Below are positions 56,566 through 64,000 of a stretch of DNA of 64,000 bases, piece after piece; position 1 is the first letter of the stretch; every line of letters starts with the position of its first letter. This stretch comes from Annona cherimola (taxonomy: Eukaryota > Streptophyta > Magnoliopsida > Magnoliales > Annonaceae). A model generated the notes under the pieces. That model was not told the origin of the DNA. It saw nothing but the letters and a program-made list of their open reading frames with translations, and did not search any database. The stretch lies in NCBI GenBank assembly GCA_030490835.1, contig CM059971.1:74728224-74792223 (forward strand), written 5' to 3'. Both the position numbers and the translations under genes were made by a program.

Positions 56566-56805
56566 TTTAGTCGGGCAGTTTGGTAAATACAAAACAAACA
56601 TTTTTCTTCTAAATTTGTGTATACAATTAATTACCCTACTTTCCACTCATTTCAATACATTTTTTCAGAAGTATTATATTTTTAATCATTTCTACGTATT
56701 TTTCCATATAATTATCTACTATTCTTAATCATTACTCTTATATTATCACATCATTTTCCTATCCGTTTCAAACTTTCTTTTCATATTATCAAACACAACA
56801 GGAGT
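56566..56805 (+). mobile_element. Tourist-like MITE (diverged)
   Basis: Family phrases ACAATTAATTACCCTACTTT, TTTCTACGTATTTTTCCAT and ATTATCACATCATTTTCCTA occur in order. The ends read CAGTTTGGTAAATAC and ATCAAACACAACA. Confidence 0.45.
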
Positions 56806-58129
56806 GGTTTTAAAATATATATATTTGCATGTCGTTTGAGCCCATGTTGACTCTAGAAGGAGCAAAATGTATCCAATTATTTTCATTGGACTGTTGGCAT
56901 CTACCTTGTCATCATGAGATTCTATAATTTTTACCTCGCGAATTTTATTTGCAAAAACATCCCCAACGTAGCTGTTGACTAAATTTTGACTACCCAAATA
57001 CAATCAAAGTTATATAAAATATACATTTATATAGAGATCATGTCCTATAAGATTTCGATGGCATGTGAATCCAATTAAGTTAGAGCAGTTATGAATCTCA
57101 ACAATCATTTTTGACAGGGGCATTTTTGCAAATAAAAGATTTAATTATAAGTGAAAATGTTTTTGAAAAACTAATAGCTAAGGAAAATTATGAAATTTGG
57201 GAAAACATGAGCAGATAGTGTAGATTTTGGGTAATGCAAAAAAGTACATGAAGCCATTGATATCATATATTTCACATAGAATAACAAAAATAATTTTACC
57301 GAGTACAGGGTCGTATCCCGCAACACTTTCTCCCCATAATACCAGCAGCCGATGGGCAACCACAAATATAAAATTGTGCATAGGAAGAACCTAAACTCTC
57401 CTACTTAAATAAAGTCTTTCCATCATGCCTAAATAGAAAACGAACCAACCACTTAATAAAATTGTCATATTCCAAAATATACTGATCGATAATTTTATGC
57501 AGAATTTTAAGGATTATATTATATTATGTCACCTTACAAGATCTAACAAATATATATATATATAGACACACACATACATACATACAAATAACGTATAAGT
57601 AAATTATTTCCTGTACTTCAGGCGAAAGCCTTACCGTTGTGTTAAATAAAAATAAATAAAATAAAAAAGATTCAAAGGATAATTGATACGATGATGAAAG
57701 ATAATCTTGCATATAAAGTGGCACAAGTAAATTTATTTTTTAAAAAATAGAAGGAGTAAATTTCAAGTCAGATAAAACGGACCTGTTTTTTAAAAGCGAG
57801 CTTTGAAAAAGATAAAAGTATTGAAGGAGCACGATTGTTTTCCATGATAGGAGGCTACAAAGCTGTCACCGGCTCTGCAGACCAGCATCCCTTGTCTACT
57901 CTTTCATAGCCACCACCTTGTGAGTTTGTACCTGTTTCTGACCAACTTCGCATAATGAGTGTGTTGGAATAGTTATGTTTTGATAACCCTAAACGTAGGA
58001 GACAATCATGCGAACCTAATTAAAGATAATACCATTAGAATTAAAGTAGTGAATAAAAAATAAGAAGAAAATACAACAGTGATCCGGTTGGTAATGGGTA
58101 AAAGTAACCGCTTTTTTGTCTCTTTTGAC
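56806..58129. other. Intergenic, no gene found
   Basis: It contains TA and ACACAT simple repeats at 57549-57585. No gene is seen. Confidence 0.4.
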
Positions 58130-58336
58130 ATGATTTTATATTTTAACTTTTTAAACATCTTTTTTTACGATTATTATTTATGTTTTCAATCATTATTTCA
58201 TATTTTTTATACAACTATCAAATTTATTATATCATTATTCTCTTTACTACTCATAATTACCGCTATTCCCTCATATTACTCTCCAACTTTTTAATTTTTT
58301 ACAATTTCTCACTTTTTTTCTCATTACCAAGCAACA
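58130..58336 (+). mobile_element. Tourist-like MITE fragment
   Basis: Phrases TTTCAATCATTATTTCATAT, TTCTCTTTACTACTCATAAT and CATTACCAAGCAACACC match the family 3' half. Confidence 0.42.
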
Positions 58337-58352
58337 CCTACATATATTTACA

Positions 58353-58912
58353 CGGGTTCTGCTTCTATGTAACTGAGTTAGAAGCGGTTTCACACAATCC
58401 CTTCAAAATTAAAATTTTAGTCTTTGATGGAAAATCCAAACCATTCATTGTATTTAACATCCTTTTTCGTCAAAAAAAAAACATCCTTTGCTTATCTAGG
58501 AGACCAAGTTTCATCCTAATTAAGTATATTTATGTACCACATTTATTGAAAAATATATATTCATGTATAAATTTAAACAAATGTTGAAATATCAATTTTA
58601 AAGTAGTATTCTCGACATCTAAACTGTCTAAAATATCATTTTTATATGAGTAAATGATGCTATAAAATATTATTACATTGTAATATATACATAAATGGAT
58701 CTAAGCATTTTTCATAATTTACACATGAATATTTATTTTTTAACAAACGTGGCACATAAACATACTTGATTGAGATGAAACTTAGTCTCCTAGATAAATA
58801 AATGATATCAAATACAATGAATTGATTGAATTTTTCATCAACAATCAAAATCTTAAATTTTAAAGGGGTTAGCTTTCACTTCTATATAACCCAATTACAT
58901 AGAAACAATACC
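58353..58912. mobile_element. Family W foldback element with 9-bp duplication
   Basis: Flanks ATATTTACA (58344-58352) and ATATTTATA (58913-58921) match at eight of nine. The two halves are largely reverse complements: TATTTAACATCC...TATCTAGGAGACCAAGTTTCATCC is mirrored by GATGAAACTTAGTCTCC...ATCAAATACAAT. Ends carry GCTTCTATGTAA. Non-coding. Confidence 0.72.
58456..58489 (+). mobile_element. Ultrashort A-tailed insert within a family W element
   Basis: AACATCCTTT occurs at 58456-58465 and 58480-58489 around TTCGTC plus A8. Family W copies at about 8300 and 21882 lack it and show one uninterrupted TTTAACATC site. Confidence 0.62.
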
Positions 58913-58927
58913 ATATTTATATATACG

Positions 58928-59205
58928 GCATGTTTGTTTACAATAAACGTTTCAAACTAAAAATTTTTCACTCTTTATAATTTCCCTAACTTTTAATTAT
59001 TTCTTCACATTGTCTTATATAATTACCTTTTTTTTAATTATTTCTATACAACTACTCATACAACTAATTTATCTATTTTAACTCTATTCTCTTTACATTT
59101 TGTCATTATCCATGTTATATCACATCATTTTCTACCAATTTAAAATTTTTTACAATAAAAAATTTTTACCTGTAAAAATTTTATCACTTCGCAAACATAC
59201 TCATA
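58928..59205 (+). mobile_element. Tourist-like MITE
   Basis: It starts GCATGTTTGTTTACAATAAAC, carries TCTATTTTAACTCTATTCTC and ends CTTCGCAAACATACTC. Confidence 0.5.
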
Positions 59206-59476
59206 ATCTTGTTTCATTAATGATCTAATGCTCCTTAGATTGATGTGTTATGCATCAGCCTATTCACAACTTAGATAAAATGAGGATGATCTAATGCTCC
59301 TTAGATTGTTTCATTTTCTACCAATTTAAAATTTTTTACAATAAAAATTTTTTACCAGTAAAAATTTTGTCACTTCGCAAACATACTCATAATCTTGTTT
59401 CATTAATGATCTAATGCTCCTTAGATTGATGTGTTAATGCATCAGCCTATTCACAACTTAGATAAAATGAGGATGA
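59125..59476 (+). repeat. Tandem duplication, 186-bp unit
   Basis: TCATTTTCTACCAATTTAAA starts at 59125 and again at 59311, and the sequence runs in parallel to GATAAAATGAGGATGA (59277-59287 region and about 59461-59476). The segment CTAATGCTCCTTAGATTG occurs three times (about 59224, 59290 and 59410). The copies differ by only a few bases, so the event is recent. It duplicates the 3' end of the preceding Tourist copy plus flank. Confidence 0.85.
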
Positions 59477-59775
59477 CGCAAATCTCTCATTTCTTAAAAT
59501 ACTTTTCTCATTCATAAAAAATAACAAATTACTTTTCCATTTTTTATACAAATTTTCAATTTTATGTAAATTTTTTTGTTCCTAATACACGATAGTAATT
59601 TTTCATTCACATCCTCATCCTATCATCATCCTATCCAAATCTTAACAAGTAATACTTTCATAAAAAAGTTAGCATCTTTTGAGAAAAATTTATAACAATT
59701 AAAATTTTAAAAGTACATAGTATATATAATATATGAAAGTTTCATATACACAAAATTTAGAAATTATAAATAAAC

Positions 59776-59927
59776 GCATATGAATAAATATGATAAATGT
59801 TTAAATTTAGGTTTTGTTTGAGAAACAATAAAACTTTTAAATGACATAAATGCATATGAATAAATATGATAAACGTCTAAATTTAGTTTGTGTTTGAGAA
59901 ACAATAAAATTTTTAAATGAAAAATTT
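59776..59927 (+). repeat. Tandem duplication, 76-bp unit
   Basis: GCATATGAATAAATATGATA starts at 59776 and 59852, and both copies continue through TTTGTTTGAGAAACAATAAA-like sequence with few differences. Confidence 0.8.
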
Positions 59928-60139
59928 TAGTGTAAAAATTTTTAAAATAAAAAAATGATGTAATATAATAAGGATAATAATGATAAGTAAAAAGAATAAA
60001 ATTAAAATAGATAGGTTAGTTGTATAAAAATTTGTACATAAATAATTAAAAATATGGTTAATGTATAGAAAAACATGAAAAATAATTAAAAATAAGATAA
60101 CGGTGGAGAGTGAAAAATTTCTCGTGTAACCAAGCATAC
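59884..60139 (-). mobile_element. Tourist-like MITE
   Basis: It starts TAGTTTGTGTTTGAGAAAC, carries GTAATATAATAAGGATAATA and AAAATAGATAGGTTAGTTGT, and ends GTAACCAAGCATACCC followed by TTA. Its 5' end overlaps the 76-bp duplication. Confidence 0.58.
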
Positions 60140-60264
60140 CCTTATAAAAAGTCATTTAACATAAAAAAGTCTCATGGACATTTCAGTGTATTGAACCATT
60201 TCCCTATATATGTTAGGATGTGAATTTATAAATTGGAACATTCATGAAAAATTATCAAGGAAGA

Positions 60265-60471
60265 TGACACCTGCGACTAGCACAGGTGACAAAGGGCATG
60301 TTCTCCTAGGCAAGAGTCATGAGTTTGAAAGTCGGAATTTTTAAGAGTATATGGTCTCATCTATTTATATTCGGGAGCTTGTAGCCTTCCCAATTGAAAT
60401 TTAAAAACTTGAGTCTCTCCATTTAAACTCGTGAATTGAGAGGTAGGGTAAAAATACTTCAATAAAAAAAA
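60265..60471 (+). mobile_element. tRNA-derived SINE with target duplication
   Basis: The 207-bp unit is flanked by ATCAAGGAAGA (60254-60264) and ATCAAGAAAGA (60472-60482). An A-box-like ACTAGCACAGGTGAC and a B-box-like GAGTTTGAAAGTC lie near its 5' end, and it ends ACTTCAAT plus A-run. Confidence 0.68.
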
Positions 60472-60661
60472 ATCAAGAAAGACGGTAAAACCACTGAAGG
60501 TACAGAGAGAAATGAAAATAGTGGCCCTTATCTTTAATTATTTGCTTTGTAGCTAACATATAGCCTTTTCTCTCTCATATTTTTACTACTCATGTTCTTG
60601 TCGTCTTGTCTTCATTTTTTTCCAAATCTAAACAAACACGTTGTCATAATTAACAACTGAC

Positions 60662-60717
60662 GCAATTATTTAGTTTCATATTTTTTGATAAGACAGGCAA
60701 TTATTTAGTCTCATATT
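60662..60717 (-). mobile_element. Ultrashort A-tailed insert with 21-bp duplication
   Basis: A 21-bp repeat (60662-60682 and 60697-60717, one change) flanks 14 nt that read CTGTCTTATC plus A4 on the minus strand. Confidence 0.65.
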
Positions 60718-60838
60718 CGTTTGCCAAGTTGTCAAAACTGCCAAATGTTTTGTGTAGTGGTTCCCTCTATAAATATTATATTTTTGGTGTAAAGTTTATA
60801 AATATTTTTTTGAGTATTCATTTATAAGTATTCATCTA

Positions 60839-61117
60839 GGGTGTGTTTGTTTTTGGAAAAAAAAATTTCAATTATAACTTTTGATTCTCCACGACTACTT
60901 TATTTTTTAATTATTTTTTCGTATATTCCTATACAAACTACACTATTTTTTAAATATTTCTAGACAACTATGTATACAATTGATATATCTATTTTAACTT
61001 TATTCTTTTTAATTATCATTACCGCTTACATCCTATCACATAATTTTCTTTCATTTTAAAAACTTTTATATCAAAAACTTTTTATTTCAAACATTATATC
61101 ACTTTACAAATACACCC
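60839..61117 (+). mobile_element. Tourist-like MITE
   Basis: Inverted ends GGGTGTGTTTGTTTTTGG and CTTTACAAATACACCC bound 279 bp. The flanks are CTA and TTA, consistent with a TWA duplication with one change. Confidence 0.68.
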
Positions 61118-61609
61118 TTAGATGAAAGAATTTTTAAACTCTCGTACATGAGTATTTAATATAAAAAATGCAATTGGAATAATGAGATATGTTCGAATGC
61201 AGCTGAACCTTAACTAATTATTAATGCTAATGAAATTATTTAATATCTAAATATTCTGTAACATGCAAGCACATGTGATCGATTAGAGTTTGTAACAGAA
61301 TAGTCCAGTCCCCGGTGAGGACATGAGCCAACTGATTTACTTTTGCGCAATGTCCGATGGGGTGCATGTGGGCTCCATCTCTGACCAAAATCTGCACAAT
61401 TCCTCATAAATTTCAATTAACGACAGAACAACTTCCATGAATCTCTTCTACAGTGCCACTTTATAAATTATTCTCATTGTTGTACGTGCATGTTTGGATA
61501 ATGTGAAAACGTGCGCGACTTTGGGATTTAGGGCCTATTTGGTGGTGACTTCTTGCAACTTTCCAGTAAATTTAAAAAAAAATTGAAATTTTTTTTGAAA
61601 ATGTTTAGG
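61118..61609. other. Intergenic, no gene found
   Basis: Mixed-composition sequence (61260-61540) without a credible ORF. Confidence 0.35.
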
Positions 61610-61888
61610 ATGTGTTTAGGATTTGATAAAACTTTAAAAAGTTTTTTGTGTAAAAGTTTTTACATTGGAAAAAAATGTGTGATATGATAGAAGTAATGAT
61701 AAAGAGTAAAAAAAAAAAAATTAAAATAGGCTGGTAAGTTGTATAGTTAGTTGTGTAGAAAGGATTGAAAGATAAGTTAGTTTTACAAGAAAATGTAAAA
61801 AAATGATAAAACAAAATAAAATAGTTGTGAAGAGTGAAAAATTTTAAATTAAAAATTTTAGTTTGAAATTTTTGGCGTGAAACAAATA
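61610..61888 (-). mobile_element. Tourist-like MITE
   Basis: It starts AGGATGTGTTTAGGATTTG and contains GTGTGATATGATAGAAGTAA and GTTAGTTGTGTAGAAAGGAT in family order. The right end is GGCGTGAAACAAATATG. Confidence 0.52.
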
Positions 61889-62158
61889 TGTCGTTGATAT
61901 ATCCAAAATTGCATGAGCTAGCACTAGGGGTTTAGCATAGCTGGACAACACTCTAGCATCTATGCCAGTTTACCCAAATTCACATGGAGAGGAGGAACAT
62001 TTATTTTCTATTTTGTATTAAGAGCGTTGGATATATAACAATTTAAAAAAAATTTGAGCCAAACACTCTTTAACATGAGTAAGCTAATGAAACTCTTAAT
62101 GTGCATAATAAGTAGGGCCTAACATATCCTAATTTTAGGTATGTTTTAGTACATAAAA

Positions 62159-62283
62159 GTTTGCATGATTGGGGGAAGATAGAAAGTTGATTTTTTTTCC
62201 ACACGAGTAATAGAGATGAAATTTGCATGATTTTGGAAAGATAGAAAGTTGATTTTTCCACACAAGTAGTAGGGATCAAATTT
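62159..62283 (+). repeat. Tandem duplication, about 62-bp unit
   Basis: GTTTGCATGATT...AAGATAGAAAGTTGATTTTT...CCACACGAGTAATAG is repeated from 62222 with several substitutions. Open reading on the minus strand across it is a by-product. Confidence 0.75.
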
Positions 62284-62389
62284 TACTATAGGCTGACGTT
62301 TGGCGAAATAGGCCTTGATTGGATTGAAAATCAAGTAAAAGTGTTGAAATTGGACTGTAGGGATTGCATAAGTTAAAATTTGGGTTAAA

Positions 62390-62850
62390 ATTGGAGATTT
62401 TTGCAAATATACTTACAAGGTTTGACCAATATTGCATCTGTGTCCATAACTTTGCCGAATTTGTAAATATGCCCACAAAATTTGCATAAAGTTATAACTA
62501 TGTCCCTTCCATTAGGATGCGGTTAGATTTTTTTGTAAAATGATGATATGCTCTTTAAGTTAAATTATACACTTTCGATTTTTACAAATATTGTAAATAT
62601 TTTTACAAAAAATCTAAAATAATAATGCACGTAAAAATATATAAAATAATGAAATAGAAAATATATCTACAATATTTGAAAAAATCGCAAGTTTATCACT
62701 TTTAACTTAAAAGGCATAATTTTTTTAGTTGGTCCATTGCAAACATCTCTCTTAACTGTAATTTATAAGGGCATTTGCACATATGCATACTTGCTTAGGT
62801 CGTTGCAATGCAAACGTATCATTTATGAATATAATGTTTGCAATAAATTA
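62390..62850. repeat. Repeat family R copy
   Basis: TTTTTGCAAATATACTTAC, TTGTAAATATGCCCACA and TTTGCACATATGCATACTTG recur as in the other R stretches. Boundaries are approximate. Confidence 0.35.
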
Positions 62851-63580
62851 TGAGCTTATCCTATCTACTAAGGCGAGATTCGTTAAATTTTTGTGAAATG
62901 ACTATAAAGCATCCTTATTAATGTTACAATTAAATATATTATTTGTAACAGATATTTTTGTTGTAACGATGAAAAATTGCAAATTATAAATTATTATTTG
63001 TATATATCAATGCCCAACATAATTTCTATAGACACAAGTATACGAATTCACTTTGATAGGACGATCCAAACTCGTCATGACGATTTTTTTAAACCTAAGT
63101 TATCCTTTATATTTAATAATGTTTATTTTACTTAAATACCAAAATTTATCCATGGATGTTATGTGTAAGCTACATCTTCTATGAATATATTAAAATGTGT
63201 ATAAATTTAAAAATAATTTAAATCTATGCATAAAGTTTTAAAATATTACAAAATTATATAGAATTATTATCAAAGATAGGATGAATATTTTACATGATTT
63301 AAGTGTTGAGACCTTACGAATTTTTGTAATAAATCAGTCTTTCGTATCGAATTTAAAATCATTCTTAAATAATTTTAAATGATGCGAGTTGTAAATTGGG
63401 ATATTTTTTAAAACTAATTATAATATCAAATACAAATTGAATTTGACAAAATATTCAAAATAAAGTTCAAACTAGACCATCCTACTGAATTAAATTCGTA
63501 CATCCAAATACAATGTAGTTATTCTCATAATGTTAGTTTAAAGATAGCGACTACTGTGTTTTAGCCTTTTCAATACAGTG
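62851..63580. other. Intergenic, no gene found
   Basis: AT-rich sequence with faint family W-like phrases around 63110-63220. No gene. Confidence 0.35.
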
Positions 63581-63601
63581 AAAAGTACATTTTAGTCGCT
63601 T

Positions 63602-63924
63602 AGGCATGTGCCCAAGTGGCAACTTGTAAAGTCAGGCAAGCAGCACTTGTGGGTTCGAAGGTCCTCCCAGCAGTGGAGGCCGACTATGTGCAGGAGCTTT
63701 GTCGCTTGTAAATATAGACGAAGAGCTTAGTCTCTCGTGAGTTTAGGTGGGAAGTTATTATCTTCTACAAAAATAGGTGAGGATGAATAAACGAAGAGCG
63801 TAGTCTCTCATGAGTTTAGGTGGGAAGTTATTATCTTCTACAAAAATAGGTGAGGATCTTATAGTCTCCTAAATGAATACGTCTAATTATAATATCGGAT
63901 ATCATATTATACAATACCAATTAA
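63602..63924 (+). mobile_element. tRNA-derived SINE with internal tandem duplication
   Basis: An A-box match (GTGCCCAAGTGGC, near 63608-63621) and a B-box match (GGGTTCGAAG, 63651-63660) mark the tRNA head. Flanks 63581-63601 and 63925-63945 are alike at 16 of 21 positions, and all differences are transitions. A 73-bp segment is duplicated inside (63718-63790 and 63791-63857, CGAAGAGC...GGTGAGGAT). No A-tail is conserved. Confidence 0.65.
63718..63857 (+). repeat. 73-bp tandem duplication inside the SINE
   Basis: ACGAAGAGC(T/G)TAGTCTCTC begins both copies, which are almost identical through ACAAAAATAGGTGAGGAT. The duplication is therefore much younger than the SINE insertion itself, whose target repeats have diverged. 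Confidence 0.88.
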
Positions 63925-64000
63925 AAAAGTGTATTTTAATCATTTCAAGAAATTTTAATGAGATCTTAACAAAAAAATATGTTTATAATTTTTTGCAAAT

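Noticed and set aside
57720..57765. Repeat AGTAAATTT around a short AT-rich stretch
   Set aside because: The inner sequence does not end in an A-run at the second repeat, so it does not fit the insert class.
63602..63680. Functional tRNA gene
   Set aside because: A- and B-box matches exist but no full cloverleaf with acceptor stem can be drawn. The SINE interpretation fits better.
59125..63857. CRISPR-like repeat array
   Set aside because: The repeats are simple tandem duplications of two or three units without regular spacers, in a plant genome.

Overview
This is a nuclear segment from a flowering plant: AT-rich, almost gene-free and full of transposable-element remains. It contains one clear host gene, in plant intron/exon style, and plant-type Ty1-copia, L1, Tourist, Mutator and hAT sequences. 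I cannot fix the species, or monocot versus eudicot, from the sequence alone.

Layout. 1-3450: a SINE-like tail, a hairpin MITE and a Mutator-type foldback element. 4006-7502: a NAC transcription factor gene of the VND/NST/SMB superclade, with three coding exons and very probably an additional 5'UTR intron holding a 200-bp tandem duplication. 8040-10842: a SINE, a composite foldback element and a 1.77-kb solo LTR. 11200-31000: no convincing gene; SINEs, Tourist-like MITEs (TAA target duplications), Mutator-type foldback MITEs (9-bp target duplications), a possible CACTA fragment, and one pyrimidine-rich and one purine-rich block. 31349-31975: a 5'-truncated L1-type LINE with an RNase H remnant. 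32899-32990: three back-to-back perfect or near-perfect palindromes. 36840-37310: a GC-rich, promoter-like island with two CACGTG boxes and a TATA box, followed at once by a nest of Tourist MITEs. 43991-49484: a full-length but decayed Ty1-copia retrotransposon on the minus strand with intact LTRs and a 5-bp target duplication. 51819-52735: a non-autonomous hAT element with a perfect 8-bp target duplication. 53500-64000: more MITEs, several local tandem duplications and two SINEs.

Two patterns stand out. First, 17 places carry a very short insert (about 10-40 nt, an A-run preceded by a few bases such as TTATC or TTCATC) between direct repeats of 9-21 bp. They look like target-primed insertions truncated almost to the poly(A) tail. 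One lies in only one of the copia LTRs, so the other LTR is a natural empty site. Second, the copia element lacks a recognisable tRNA primer site. Where it should be there is a 14-nt segment perfectly complementary to the element's own LTR transcript, which suggests a self-priming mode.

The only gene expected to be working is the NAC gene. Everything else is mobile DNA, remnants, or sequence in which I see nothing specific.
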